Made by a program: the position numbers and the translations under genes | The notes under the pieces: generated by a model | What the model saw: only the letters and a program-made list of their open reading frames with translations | Told to the model about the DNA's origin: nothing | Database searches by the model: none | Assembly: GCA_034433305.1 (NCBI GenBank) | Contig: DAOUAM010000101.1 | Location: 1-39,976 of the forward strand | Origin: DAOUAM01 sp034433305 | GTDB lineage: Bacteria > Chloroflexota > Dehalococcoidia > Lucifugimonadales > DAOUAM01 | DNA: 39,976 nt | Direction: 5' to 3' | In this document: positions 7,834-16,686 of the stretch, piece after piece | How the letters are laid out: every line of letters starts with the position of its first letter | How positions within the stretch are numbered: the first letter of the stretch is position 1

Positions 7834-8745
7834 TTGAGCAGATTAGCTGAATCGCTGAAAGCAGGCAAATTCGTAGTCACCACTGAGCTGAACCCACCCA
7901 AAGGCACCGACCTTGGCCCGCTGCTGAAGAAGGCTGAGGAGCTGAAGGGCATGGTGGACGCGTTCAATCTCACCGATTCCCACAGCGCCCGTATGAGCAT
8001 GTCGCCCATGGCGGTGGCCCACCTGCTGCTGGACAGGGGGATTGAGCCTGTGCTGCAGATGACCTGCCGGGACCGCAACAGGCTGGCGTTGCAGGGCGAC
8101 CTGCTGGGCGCCTACGCCCTGGGCATCCGGAACATCGCCATTATGACCGGCGACCCGCCCCGGGCAGGCGACCACCCGGACGCGAAACCGGTCTTTGACC
8201 TGGACTCGGTGGCCCTGCTGCGGGCCGCTGTCTCTCTCCAGGCGGGGCAGGACCTGGGCGGGAACGCCCTCAAGGGCAGTCCCCAGTTCTTCGTGGGCGC
8301 CGTGGTGAACCCTGGCGTCAAGGACCTGGATGGCGAGATACGCCGCATGGAGGAGAAGATACAGGCAGGCGCGCGGTTCTTCCAGACCCAGGCCGTCTAT
8401 GAGCCTGCCAGGTTCCAGCAGTTTATGAGCGCCGTCCAGGGGTACGGGGTGCCGGTGCTGGCCAGCTACATCATGTTCCGGTCAGGGGACATGGCGCGGC
8501 GGTTCAACCAGTGGCTGCCCGGGCTGCACATACCCGAGGCGCTGATACAGGAGCTGGACGAGGCCCAGGACAAACAGCAGAAGGGCGTGGAGATCGCGGC
8601 ACGCGTCATCAGGGAGATAAGGCCCATGTGCCAGGGCGTACACATAACCGCCGTGGGCTGGGAGTCGCTGGTGCCCCGGGTGCTGGCTGAGGCCGGTATA
8701 GTCGCCGGCGGCCAGCAGGCCCACAAGGCCAGGAGAGGGGAGTAG
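7834..8745 (+). CDS. metF: Methylenetetrahydrofolate reductase (MetF-like)
   Basis: The enzyme reduces 5,10-methylene-tetrahydrofolate to 5-methyl-tetrahydrofolate with a flavin, for methionine synthesis or acetyl-CoA-type one-carbon pathways. It has 303 residues in one TIM-barrel domain, the bacterial MetF length. Visible motifs are FVVTTELNPPKGTD near the N-terminus, NLTDSHSARMSMSP, MTCRDRNRLALQGDLLGA, IAIMTGDPP and GARFFQTQAVY. TTG 7834 is chosen because a CAGGGAG site precedes it and the product then begins like family members; GTG 7786 would add 16 residues. The symbol rests on family resemblance; related methyltetrahydrofolate enzymes look similar. The acpS gene starts nine bases after its stop. 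Confidence 0.85.
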   Translation: MSRLAESLKAGKFVVTTELNPPKGTDLGPLLKKAEELKGMVDAFNLTDSHSARMSMSPMAVAHLLLDRGIEPVLQMTCRDRNRLALQGDLLGAYALGIRNIAIMTGDPPRAGDHPDAKPVFDLDSVALLRAAVSLQAGQDLGGNALKGSPQFFVGAVVNPGVKDLDGEIRRMEEKIQAGARFFQTQAVYEPARFQQFMSAVQGYGVPVLASYIMFRSGDMARRFNQWLPGLHIPEALIQELDEAQDKQQKGVEIAARVIREIRPMCQGVHITAVGWESLVPRVLAEAGIVAGGQQAHKARRGE

Positions 8746-8754
8746 CCCGGGGGT

Positions 8755-9144
8755 ATGCTGATAACCGGGGTGGATATTGTCGAGATTTCGCGGGTCAGGC
8801 GCGTGGCGGAGCAGTACGGCGACCGCTTCCTGAAGCGGATATATACCGACCGCGAGCTGGCCTACTGCCGTGGCCGAGCGCCGCAGCTCGCCACACGCTT
8901 CGCCGCCAAGGAGGCGGTGATGAAGGCTCTGGGCGTGGGAATTCGCGGCCTCCGCTGGAGGGATATCGAGGTCGTGAGAGAGCGGGGGCGAGCGCCCACC
9001 ATCCAGTTGCACGGCACGGCCCTGGCGCGGGCGCAGAAGATAGGGCTGGACCACCTGGCTATCTCCCTTTCCCACTCCGACGAGTACGCCGTCGCCAGCG
9101 TCGTGGGCGAGAGCCTGCACGGCAACCTGGTGCCACGGGGCTAG
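8755..9144 (+). CDS. acpS: Holo-[acyl-carrier-protein] synthase
   Basis: AcpS transfers 4'-phosphopantetheine from coenzyme A to the serine of acyl carrier protein. The protein has 129 residues, the usual length. It shows the N-terminal ITGVDIVEISR with the magnesium ligand Asp7, the KRIYTDRELAYC block, and FAAKEAVMKALG with Glu53. The late ISLSHSDEYAVASV segment is also typical. It follows the metF-like gene closely and lies two genes upstream of nnrE-nnrD, a neighbourhood common in Gram-positive bacteria. Confidence 0.95.
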   Translation: MLITGVDIVEISRVRRVAEQYGDRFLKRIYTDRELAYCRGRAPQLATRFAAKEAVMKALGVGIRGLRWRDIEVVRERGRAPTIQLHGTALARAQKIGLDHLAISLSHSDEYAVASVVGESLHGNLVPRG

Positions 9145-9174
9145 CCACGGTATGGCGGCATGAGGGGGTAAAGG

Positions 9175-10095
9175 ATGCGCATCGGCGTTTTCTTTGGCAC
9201 CATCGGCTCGGCCCAGGACCTGGAGGGCCTGGTGCAGCAGGTCGTGGCGGCGGAGAGGGACGGCTTCGAGAGCTTCTGGGCGCCCCAGGTGATGGGCGCG
9301 GATGCCCTGACGCTTTTCGCCGTGGCAGGCCAGCGCACCAGCCGCATCGAGCTGGGAACGGCCGTGGTGCCCATCTTCACGCGGCACCCTCTGGCCATGG
9401 CGCAGCAGGCGCTGACCACCAACGCGGCCACGGGAGGCAGGCTCACCCTGGGCATCGGCCTGTCCCACAAGCCAGTGGTGGAGGAGCGTTTCGGCCTGGA
9501 GTTCGACAGGCCGGCACTGCGCATGCAGGAGTACCTGGCGGTGCTGCACGCCCTCGTGCACCGTGGCGAGGTGGACTTCCAGGGCCAGGTCTACCGCGTG
9601 AAGGCCAGCCTCCAGGTGCCCAGCGGGTCGCCCTTTCCGGTGGTGGTGGCCGCCCTGGGGCCGCGGATGCTGCGCATCGCCGGGGAGATGGCCCAGGGCA
9701 CCGTCACCTGGATGGTGGGCCTCAAGACGCTGGAGACCCACATAGTGCCAGGCATCCAGCGAGCCGCCAGCGAGGCCGGACGGCCAGCGCCGCGCACCTG
9801 CGTCATACTGCCCGTGGCCGTGACCAGCGACCCGCCGGCCGCCTTCGAGCGGGCCGCCCGTGCCTTCCAGCGGTACGGCCAGTTGCCCAGCTACCGGCGC
9901 ATGCTGGACATGGAGGGCGTGGAAGGGCCAGCGGAGGTCGCCGTGTTCGGCGACGAGGTCCAGGTGGAGCGCCAGTTGCGGGCCTTTGCCAAAGCCGGCG
10001 CCACTGACCTGGTGGCCTCCATCTTCCCGGTGGCCGACGACGCCGCCGGCGCCCGCACCAGGGCGCTGCTCAAGTCCCTGTCAGGCAAAATATAG
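9175..10095 (+). CDS. LLM class flavin-dependent oxidoreductase, probably F420-dependent
   Basis: The protein has 306 residues in a luciferase-like TIM barrel. It begins MRIGVFFGTIG, and GFESFWAPQVMGADALTLFA, IELGTAVVPIFTRHPLAMAQQALT and GGRLTLGIGLSHKPVVE are the expected blocks of the F420-type branch. Such enzymes use F420H2 or FMNH2 to reduce or oxygenate varied substrates; the substrate cannot be deduced. Cofactor choice is inferred from family resemblance only, and no F420 biosynthesis gene is in the window. It is likely part of the metF-acpS-nnr operon, with gaps of about 30 bases on each side. Confidence 0.88.
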   Translation: MRIGVFFGTIGSAQDLEGLVQQVVAAERDGFESFWAPQVMGADALTLFAVAGQRTSRIELGTAVVPIFTRHPLAMAQQALTTNAATGGRLTLGIGLSHKPVVEERFGLEFDRPALRMQEYLAVLHALVHRGEVDFQGQVYRVKASLQVPSGSPFPVVVAALGPRMLRIAGEMAQGTVTWMVGLKTLETHIVPGIQRAASEAGRPAPRTCVILPVAVTSDPPAAFERAARAFQRYGQLPSYRRMLDMEGVEGPAEVAVFGDEVQVERQLRAFAKAGATDLVASIFPVADDAAGARTRALLKSLSGKI

Positions 10096-10130
10096 ATGGA
10101 GCGCCTTACCTGGCCGCGCAGTCTTCCCGC

Positions 10131-11699
10131 ATGAAAGTAGTCACCTCAGACCAGATGCGCCAGATGGAGGCGCGTGCCGCGCAGGCCGGAGTCCCCACGG
10201 ACACGCTGATGGAGAACGCCGGCCTGGCCGTGGCGCAGCGTGTCCGGCACCACCTGGGCCACCTGGCAGGCGCGTCGGTGGTGGTGCTGGTGGGGCCGGG
10301 GAACAACGGTGGCGACGGGCTGGTAGTGGCACGCCACCTGCACCGCTGGGGCGCGCGAGTGGTCATCTACCTCTGCGCCCCCCGTCGCACGCCTGACCCC
10401 AAGCTGGACCTGGCGCAAGGGCAGGGCGTGCCGGCCATGCACGTGTCCGACGACAGCGGGCTGGCCTGGCTGCGAAAGTGGCTGGCGACGGCCCACATGG
10501 CCGTGGACGCCGTGCTGGGGACAGGCCACGCGCGGCCCATCGAGGGCACGCTGAAAGAGGTGCTGCTGGCGCTGTCCGAGGAGAAGGCCAGGCGGCGAGA
10601 CCTGCGCGTCCTGGCCCTGGACCTGCCCACGGGCCTCAACGCCGACACCGGTGCCGTGGACCCAGCCTGCCCCGTCGCCGACGTGACGGTGACGCTGGGC
10701 TACCCCAAGGTCGGGCTGTTACTGTACCCGGGCGCCGACTTCACCGGCACGCTGGAGGTCCTGGACATCGGCATACCCACCGGCCTGGACAGGGACATCG
10801 GCCTGGAGCTGATGGGGCCGGAGTGGGCCAGGGCGCGGCTCCCACAGCGTCCCTCGTCGGCCCACAAGGGCACCTTCGGGCGCACGCTGGTGGTGGCCGG
10901 CTCGCGCAACTTCATCGGTGCGGTGTACCTGGCCGCCACTGCGGCCACCCGCGTAGGGGCCGGGCTGGTGACCATCGCCACGCCGGCCAGCCTCCAGGCC
11001 GCCATCGCCGCCAGGGCCGTCGAGCCGACCTACCTGCCGCTGCCAGAGGCCGAGCCAGGCGTGCCCGCGCCCGAGGCCGCCGCGCAGGTGCTGGAGTCCC
11101 TGGGCGGCTACAGCGCCCTGCTGGTGGGCTGTGGCATGGGCCAGGCGCCGGCGACTCGGGAGTTCCTGTCGCGGCTGCTGTACTCGGGCGCGGCGCTGCC
11201 GCCCACCGTCATTGACGCAGATGGGCTGAACTTCCTGTCCACCTCGCAGGCGCCTGGTTGGTGGGAGCGCTGCACTCACAGGGCCATCGTGACTCCCCAC
11301 CCTGGCGAGATGGCCAGGCTCCTGGGCGAGTCCACCGAGGCGGTGCAGCAGGACCGCATAGGCAAGGCCAGGGGCGCCGCGGTGAGGTGGAACAAGGTGG
11401 TAGTGCTCAAGGGTGCCTACACCGTCGTGGCCTTTCCGGATGGCCGGGCCATGCTCAGCCCCTTCGCCAACGCCGGCCTGGCGACGGCGGGCACCGGCGA
11501 CGTGCTGGCCGGCGCCATGGCCGGCCTGCTGTCCCAGGGCCTGACGCTGGAGGACGCGGCGGCGCTGGCCGTGTACCTCCATGGCCTCGCTGGAGAGCGC
11601 GTCCGCGCCGAACTGGGCGACACCGGCATGATCGCCAGCGACCTGCTGCCGGTGCTGCCACGGGCCATAAGAGGACTGCGGCAGGCTACACCCCCGTAG
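10131..11699 (+). CDS. nnrE-nnrD: Bifunctional NAD(P)H-hydrate epimerase / ADP-dependent NAD(P)H-hydrate dehydratase
   Basis: This repair enzyme converts damaged NADH or NADPH hydrates back to the intact cofactor. The 522-residue protein is the classic fusion. The N-terminal YjeF_N epimerase domain (about 1-215) has GPGNNGGDGLVVARHL and LDLPTGLNADTG. The C-terminal ribokinase-like dehydratase (about 230-520) has GRTLVVAGSRNFIGA, TRVGAGLVT, VIDADGLNFL, VTPHPGEMARLL and the nucleotide-binding NAGLATAGTGDVLAG. Both domains look complete. The start ATG 10131 lies 35 bases after the preceding gene. Confidence 0.96.
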   Translation: MKVVTSDQMRQMEARAAQAGVPTDTLMENAGLAVAQRVRHHLGHLAGASVVVLVGPGNNGGDGLVVARHLHRWGARVVIYLCAPRRTPDPKLDLAQGQGVPAMHVSDDSGLAWLRKWLATAHMAVDAVLGTGHARPIEGTLKEVLLALSEEKARRRDLRVLALDLPTGLNADTGAVDPACPVADVTVTLGYPKVGLLLYPGADFTGTLEVLDIGIPTGLDRDIGLELMGPEWARARLPQRPSSAHKGTFGRTLVVAGSRNFIGAVYLAATAATRVGAGLVTIATPASLQAAIAARAVEPTYLPLPEAEPGVPAPEAAAQVLESLGGYSALLVGCGMGQAPATREFLSRLLYSGAALPPTVIDADGLNFLSTSQAPGWWERCTHRAIVTPHPGEMARLLGESTEAVQQDRIGKARGAAVRWNKVVVLKGAYTVVAFPDGRAMLSPFANAGLATAGTGDVLAGAMAGLLSQGLTLEDAAALAVYLHGLAGERVRAELGDTGMIASDLLPVLPRAIRGLRQATPP

Positions 11700-11805
11700 T
11701 ACCTTCTCCAGGCGTGGTCCAGAAGCGGACAGCTTTTGAGGGAAAAGGTCTGTGGGGTGAGGTCCGCCGCAGGGCCAGCGAGTACCCCCAAAGGAGCGTT
11801 GTCTG

Positions 11806-12528
11806 TTGGCGCACCTGAAAGGCCGGGAGCGGGCGCGGTACGTAACGCGCATGTTCGCCCGCATCTCTCGGCGCTACGACCTGCTAAACAGCGTAATGAC
11901 GGCGGGCAGGCACTATGCCTGGCGACGGCTGGCTGCGGACATGGCCGTGCGCGGGCTGTCCGGCCCGGCGCTGGACGTGGCGACGGGCACCGGCGACTTC
12001 GCCTTTGACCTGGCCCGCCAGCCCGGCGTCTCCGGCGTGGTGGGCCTGGACTACACCCGCGAGATGGTGGACATAGCCGTGCGCAAGGCCCGGCAGCAGC
12101 GCCTCTCGGAGCGGGTGGACTTTGTGGTGGGCGACGCCCACGCCCTGCCTTTTCCCGATGGCCAGTTCATCTGCGCCACCGTGGGCTTTGGCGTGCGCAA
12201 TTTCATTGACGTGCCACGGGCGCTGCGGGAGATGGCGCGGGTGCTCCGGCCAGGCGGCCGGCTGGCCATACTGGAGATAGTGCGGACGGAGCGCAGGGGC
12301 CTGGTGGGCCGGCTGTTCCCCCTGTACTTCCGCCACGTGACGCCGTGGCTGGGGGCGCTGCTGGCCGGCGACCGCGAGGCGTACACCTACTTGCCCGAAT
12401 CGGTACACAGCTTCTTCACCGCCCGGGAACTGGCCGCGCTCATGGAGCAGGCCGGGCTGTGCAAGGTGCGTGTCCGCCCCCTGGCGCTGGGCACCGTCGC
12501 CATCCACGTGGGCGAGAAGGGGACCTAA
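11806..12528 (+). CDS. ubiE: Demethylmenaquinone methyltransferase / UbiE family
   Basis: The enzyme methylates demethylmenaquinone with S-adenosylmethionine in the last step of menaquinone synthesis. The 240-residue protein shows YVTRMFARISRRYDLLNSVM near the N-terminus, SAM-binding LDVATGTGDFAFDLA (about 46-60), and the family stretch ICATVGFGVRNFIDVPRALREM. AAGGAG nine bases before TTG 11806 sets the start. Menaquinone rather than ubiquinone is inferred from the likely phylum. It lies 106 bases after nnrE-nnrD on the same strand. Confidence 0.93.
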   Translation: MAHLKGRERARYVTRMFARISRRYDLLNSVMTAGRHYAWRRLAADMAVRGLSGPALDVATGTGDFAFDLARQPGVSGVVGLDYTREMVDIAVRKARQQRLSERVDFVVGDAHALPFPDGQFICATVGFGVRNFIDVPRALREMARVLRPGGRLAILEIVRTERRGLVGRLFPLYFRHVTPWLGALLAGDREAYTYLPESVHSFFTARELAALMEQAGLCKVRVRPLALGTVAIHVGEKGT

Positions 12529-12648
12529 CGCCAGCACCGCCATCGGGCGGGTGGCAGCACAGGGCAGCAGGCGCCACCTGGCTTGACCGGCCGGATGTCC
12601 GCTGCTACACTCTGCGTCGTCACAGGTCAAGTCTGGGGAGGAACAGGT

Positions 12649-13641
12649 ATGCTAGGAGCCGCCGTTCTGGGCCTTGGCCGCATCGGGCCGTCCCACGCCA
12701 GAATCGTTGCCAGCACGCCAGGAGTGGAGCTTAAGGCCGTCGCCGAGATGAGCGAGGAGAAGCTGGGCAAGCTGCTGTCCGACTTGCCCGGCGTGGCCGG
12801 CTACGGGGACTACCGGGATGTCCTGAAGCGGGACGATATTGACGTGGTGGTCATCTGCCTGCCTCACTGGCTCCACGAGCAGGCCGCCGTGGACGCCGCC
12901 AACGCCGGCAAGCACATCCTCATCGAGAAGCCCCTGGCCGACTCGGTGGCCGAGTGCGACCGCATCATCGAGGCGGCGGAGCGCAACGGCGTGGCCCTCA
13001 TGCCTGCCCACACGCAACACTACTACCCGGTAGTGCGCAAGACCAAGGAGATCATAGACTCGGGCCAGGTGGGCAAGCTCATCATGGCCGTGGACATGTG
13101 GTACAAGCCGCTGAACCCGGAGTCGCGCCCACGCTGGATGCTGGACCGCAAGACCGGCGGCGGCATGGCCCTCATGGACGGCGTGCACCTGATAGACCGG
13201 CTGCTGTGGATTATCGGCCCGGACGTGGAGGCCGTCTCGGCCATGGTGGGCAACCCGGTATACCCCAACATCCCCGCCGACGATACCTCCATGTCCTTCC
13301 TGCGCTGGCGCAGTGGTGTCGTCGCCACCATCAGCCGCATCGCCTTCAAGACAGGCGTCACCAAGTACGGCGCCGACTTCTTCTGCACCAACGGCCAGGT
13401 CAGGTTCCGCATACCCTACGGCTCCGTGGGCCAGGAAGGCGTCTGGATAGGGCAGGACGAAAAGTACACGCCAGTGGAGTTCTCCAGGTCCAACTCGCTG
13501 GAGCGCCAGTTCCAGGAGTTTGTCGCGGCGGTGCGGGACAGGCGGGCGCCGCCCATCAGCGCCGAGCACGGCAGGCGCGTCATACAGGTCATGGAGGCCA
13601 TGGACCGCTCCTCCGAGACGCGCAGGGAAGTGTTGCTCTGA
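12649..13641 (+). CDS. Gfo/Idh/MocA family oxidoreductase
   Basis: This is a NAD(P)-dependent dehydrogenase of sugars, inositols or related polyols. The 330 residues start at ATG 12649, which follows a GGGGAGGAA site; the frame is open to 12583 but without such support. The N-terminal Rossmann fold has GLGRIGPSHARIV, the EKP motif is in LIEKPLADSVAECD, and GGGMALMDGVHLIDRLLW supplies the catalytic Asp/His pair of the C-terminal domain. The substrate is unknown and the neighbours give no hint. It converges on the SCO1664-like gene. Confidence 0.9.
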   Translation: MLGAAVLGLGRIGPSHARIVASTPGVELKAVAEMSEEKLGKLLSDLPGVAGYGDYRDVLKRDDIDVVVICLPHWLHEQAAVDAANAGKHILIEKPLADSVAECDRIIEAAERNGVALMPAHTQHYYPVVRKTKEIIDSGQVGKLIMAVDMWYKPLNPESRPRWMLDRKTGGGMALMDGVHLIDRLLWIIGPDVEAVSAMVGNPVYPNIPADDTSMSFLRWRSGVVATISRIAFKTGVTKYGADFFCTNGQVRFRIPYGSVGQEGVWIGQDEKYTPVEFSRSNSLERQFQEFVAAVRDRRAPPISAEHGRRVIQVMEAMDRSSETRREVLL

Positions 13642-13654
13642 GCGGTGGCCGCTG

Positions 13655-14506
13655 TTACACCCAGGGCCAGGGCACGTTGCGGTAGGGGTCCAGCACCGGA
13701 ATAGTGGCCTCTTTCAGGATGGCCTGGAGCCGGCGCTTGAGGGCCTTCATCTCCTCTGGGGCCAGCAGCCCCAGCAGGCCGTCCACCATGTCGCCTCCGG
13801 CCTCCAGCCTGGGCAGCAGCAGCCTCAGGTCTTCCAGCAGTCGCGGCGCGATGGGCCTTCCCCAGAACTCCAGCATCACCGTGCGCAGCTTGAAAACGTG
13901 ATGGAAGGTAAGGCCGTGGTCTATGCTCCAGATGCGGCCATCCTTGCCTTGCAGGCAGTGGCCGGCCTTGCGGTCGGCGTTGTTGGCCAGCAAGTCGAAT
14001 ACCGCGAAGCGCTCGAAAACGTCGTCCCGCTGCTGGACAAGGCTGAAGTAGTTAGCTTCCGGGTCGCAGTCAATGTAGAGCTGGAAGGAGCCGACGCCGT
14101 AAGGCCCATCACGGATGAGGGTCGTGGGGATGTCTGGCCAGCCCAGGAGCCGGCTTAGCAGGTAGGCGGCGTACTCCCGCTTGTAGAGCGTTCCCCTGGG
14201 GAAGTCCCCCAGGGGTCTCTCGCCGTCGCGGGGCTTGTACACGGCGCGAAGGTACTTGCCTGGGCCTGCGTCAATATGCACCAGGAAGGTGTAGTTTGAC
14301 CCCCAGAGCATTCGCCGGGTGTCAACAATCTGACCTGCCTCGAGCAGACGGCGTGCCTCTTCCTCGGAGGTAGGCTCGATGGGGACTGCGCCTTTCATAT
14401 AGCTGAGTTGCTGAGAGAACTCCGGGCCTGGAGGGCCAGGACTCGCGGGGATGGAGCGCTGCGACCGCATGCCACGTCCATCGCCCTGGCTACCTCGTAT
14501 GGTCAC
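13655..14506 (-). CDS. SCO1664 family protein (PI3/PI4-kinase-like fold)
   Basis: The 283-residue protein matches a family best known from Actinobacteria. Kinase-like landmarks are visible: a Lys in RAVYKPRDGERPL, a catalytic-loop-like segment VFDLLANNADRKAGHCL, and IWSIDHGLTFHHVF in the position of the metal-binding Asp. Enzymatic activity is not established for the family. The GTG start overlaps the DUF3090 stop by four bases (GTGA), a sign of translational coupling. The first 40 or so residues are rich in Gly, Pro and Arg, so the true start may be the ATG of MKGAVPIEP. The histidine phosphatase that often accompanies this pair in Actinobacteria is absent here. Confidence 0.85.
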   Translation of the reverse strand: MTIRGSQGDGRGMRSQRSIPASPGPPGPEFSQQLSYMKGAVPIEPTSEEEARRLLEAGQIVDTRRMLWGSNYTFLVHIDAGPGKYLRAVYKPRDGERPLGDFPRGTLYKREYAAYLLSRLLGWPDIPTTLIRDGPYGVGSFQLYIDCDPEANYFSLVQQRDDVFERFAVFDLLANNADRKAGHCLQGKDGRIWSIDHGLTFHHVFKLRTVMLEFWGRPIAPRLLEDLRLLLPRLEAGGDMVDGLLGLLAPEEMKALKRRLQAILKEATIPVLDPYRNVPWPWV

Positions 14507-15024
14507 GCATCGTTAAAGATGGCCTTGGCATGGCCGTTGACGCGGGGGCAGGCGTGGCCCGTGGGGTCAATGGGCCTGCTGCAAAGAGGGCAGATGGGGC
14601 GTCCAGCGGCGCACACTTCCAGGGCCTGCTGCGCAAAGGCCGTCACCTGGGACCGGTCGGCCCACACCCTGACCTTGGCGGGGGCGTCCTCATCCTCCGT
14701 GACGTCGTGGGCGTCTATGACAAACAGCCCGCTGTCACTGTCCCTGTCCAGCACCAGCTTCCCAGCCTTGAAGTCCAGCCGCGTAAGCCCGGGGACTTCC
14801 CGCTCGAAGGGCGGCGTGCCCTTGGCCTCCTCTCCCTCTGGCACCATCGCCAGCAACCGGTGGATAGCCAGGGCCAGGTGGAACAACTGCTCCTTCTCAA
14901 GCCACACTATCGCCGAGCTGCTGCCGCTCTCCACCAGGACACGAAAGGTACGCTTTCCTGGTTGGCCCAGGGCTTCAGCTTTCAGGCTGGTTACGTTGGT
15001 GAACTCGTTCCTCGGGTTGACCAT
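14503..15024 (-). CDS. DUF3090 family protein with C-terminal zinc ribbon
   Basis: The 173-residue protein starts at ATG 15024 and ends overlapping the SCO1664-like gene. An early KRTFRVLVESGSSSAIVWLEKEQL block and the FVIDAHDVTE segment are typical of DUF3090. The C-terminus has CPLCSRPIDPTGHACPR, a short probable zinc-binding ribbon. The function is unknown. In Actinobacteria the family is consistently next to the SCO1664-type kinase-like protein, and the same pairing here suggests they act together. Confidence 0.87.
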   Translation of the reverse strand: MVNPRNEFTNVTSLKAEALGQPGKRTFRVLVESGSSSAIVWLEKEQLFHLALAIHRLLAMVPEGEEAKGTPPFEREVPGLTRLDFKAGKLVLDRDSDSGLFVIDAHDVTEDEDAPAKVRVWADRSQVTAFAQQALEVCAAGRPICPLCSRPIDPTGHACPRVNGHAKAIFNDA

Positions 15025-15198
15025 GGTACTGAGTCCATATTATTCCGTTATGGAGTGGCCTGCAAGCCTCTGTTAGTACCTCCAGGAATGGAGTACTGAT
15101 TAGCGTCCATCCCCACCCCCATTCGCACGCGTGATGCACTCTGGGACGGCGACGCACGGCCTGGCCCCCTTCCCCTCGGCAGGCTCGGGGCAGGCCCT

Positions 15199-15261
15199 GG
15201 CCTTCCCCCACAGAGGGCAGGAAGGGTACTCGCCCCCTCTGGGGGAGAGCTAGAGGAGGGC
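15199..15261 (-). repeat. Inverted single copy of the 83-bp intergenic repeat
   Basis: Read on the minus strand, this stretch repeats the order seen at 4397 and 7363: AGCTCTCCCCC, AGAGGGGGCGAG, a CCTGCCC block and GGGGGAAGGCC. It lies in the 427-base gap between DUF3090 and proB. Next to it is a perfect palindrome GCTAGCGCTAGC (15260-15271). The rest of the gap shows no gene. Confidence 0.65.
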
Positions 15262-15373
15262 TAGCGCTAGCACCTGAAAGTGCATGTCAACTCAGGCCAC
15301 TTGCTTGGAGGCTGGCGTCGGGGGGAATACATAGCCCAGGCAGAAGGTGCAGGGTGAGGGGAGCAGGCTTTTC

Positions 15374-15402
15374 TTGTTGGGGTATGGCCATGTTGCTATA
15401 AT
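15374..15402 (+). promoter_or_regulatory. Promoter of proB
   Basis: TTGTTG (15374-15379) and a perfect TATAAT (15397-15402) are 17 bases apart and end 50 bases before the proB start codon. Confidence 0.55.
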
Positions 15403-15451
15403 GGTTGCGTTTTCGGCCCATGACTAGCATGCTTCGTACCGAGACTCCTCT

Positions 15452-16630
15452 ATGTCATCACAGCAGGAACTGGTGACTCTGAGCAACGCGGAGACCCAGC
15501 GAAGTAGCCAGCGTCGGTACAGGCGCATCGTGGTGAAGGCAGGCACCAGCCTGCTGACCCGTGGAGGGGAGCGCCTGAACCTGGAGGTCATGGCCGCGCT
15601 GGTGGGCCAGATTGCCCGGCTGCACCAGGGCGGCGTTGACATCCTGCTGGTCAGCTCCGGGGCCGTGGCCGCCGGCAGGCACGTGCTGGGCGTGTCCAGG
15701 GAGACGAAGCACAAGCACCTCCCCTTCCGCCAGGTGCTGGCGGCAGTGGGGCAGGGGCACCTGATGCATGCCTACGAGCAACTCTTTGGCTGGCACGACA
15801 TTCCGGTGGCCCAGGCGCTTATCACCCGCAGGGACCTGACGGACAGGCTGGGCTACCTCAACGTCCGCAATACCCTGCTCATGCTCATGGAGTTGCGGGT
15901 CGTGCCTGTCATCAACGAGAACGACGTGGTGGCTATGGAGGAGCTTGCGGGCGAGGTCTTCGGGGACAACGATAACCTGTCGGCCATGGTAGCCAACCTG
16001 GTGGACGCCGACCTGCTGGTGCTGCTGGGCACAGTGGAGGGCCTGTACACCGCTGACCCTCACATAGACCCCGCCGCCAGGCTGATACCTGTGGTCCAGC
16101 GGCTCAGCGCCGAAATCGAGGCGCTGGGGGGCGGCTCCTGGGACAACCTGGGCCGGGGGGGCATGGCCACCAAGCTGGAGGCCGCAAAGCTTGCCACTGC
16201 CTCGGGCGTGGACGTGGTCATAGCCAGCGGCCTGAAGCCCGACGTCCTGGCCCGGCTGGCCAGGGGCGAGGCCATCGGAACGCTCTTTCCAGCGCATACC
16301 AGCAAGCTGGAGAGCCGCAAGCGCTGGATGCTCAGCGGCCTCTCCACGCGTGGGAAGATCGTGGTGGACGATGGCGCCGCCAGGGCGCTGCGGTTCCATA
16401 ACCGCAGCCTGCTGCCGGCCGGCGTGACCCTGGTCGGCGGCAGTTTCGAGCGGGGCGACATCGTGTCCATACTGGACTCAGGCGGCGTCCAGATAGCCTG
16501 CGGCATCGCCAACTACTCCTCAGCCGACCTGGCCAGGATCAAGGGGCTGCACTCTGGCCGTATCGAGGAGTTGCTGGGGTACCAGTACGGCGACGAGGTG
16601 GTACACCGCAACAACATGGTGACCCTGTAG
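15452..16630 (+). CDS. proB: Glutamate 5-kinase
   Basis: ProB phosphorylates the gamma-carboxyl of glutamate, the first step of proline synthesis. The protein has 392 residues. The amino-acid kinase domain (about 23-285) shows RIVVKAGTSLLT, LLVSSGAVAAGR, VPVINENDVVA, FGDNDNLSAMVA and GRGGMATKLEAA. A C-terminal PUA domain (about 300-385) has KGKIVVDDGAARAL-type features, so this is the long form of the enzyme. The first 20 residues before RYRRIVVKAG are longer than usual, and a later start is possible but no better one is seen. proA follows 169 bases downstream. Confidence 0.96.
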   Translation: MSSQQELVTLSNAETQRSSQRRYRRIVVKAGTSLLTRGGERLNLEVMAALVGQIARLHQGGVDILLVSSGAVAAGRHVLGVSRETKHKHLPFRQVLAAVGQGHLMHAYEQLFGWHDIPVAQALITRRDLTDRLGYLNVRNTLLMLMELRVVPVINENDVVAMEELAGEVFGDNDNLSAMVANLVDADLLVLLGTVEGLYTADPHIDPAARLIPVVQRLSAEIEALGGGSWDNLGRGGMATKLEAAKLATASGVDVVIASGLKPDVLARLARGEAIGTLFPAHTSKLESRKRWMLSGLSTRGKIVVDDGAARALRFHNRSLLPAGVTLVGGSFERGDIVSILDSGGVQIACGIANYSSADLARIKGLHSGRIEELLGYQYGDEVVHRNNMVTL

Positions 16631-16686
16631 GGCCGTCCCCTCCCGGGTAACCTCGCTGTTTAGCCGTCCCACAAAAGCTCACGGCG

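Noticed and set aside
8482..9741. 419-codon open frame on the minus strand
   Set aside because: It is antisense to metF, acpS and the LLM oxidoreductase; His/Gln/Leu-rich shadow composition.
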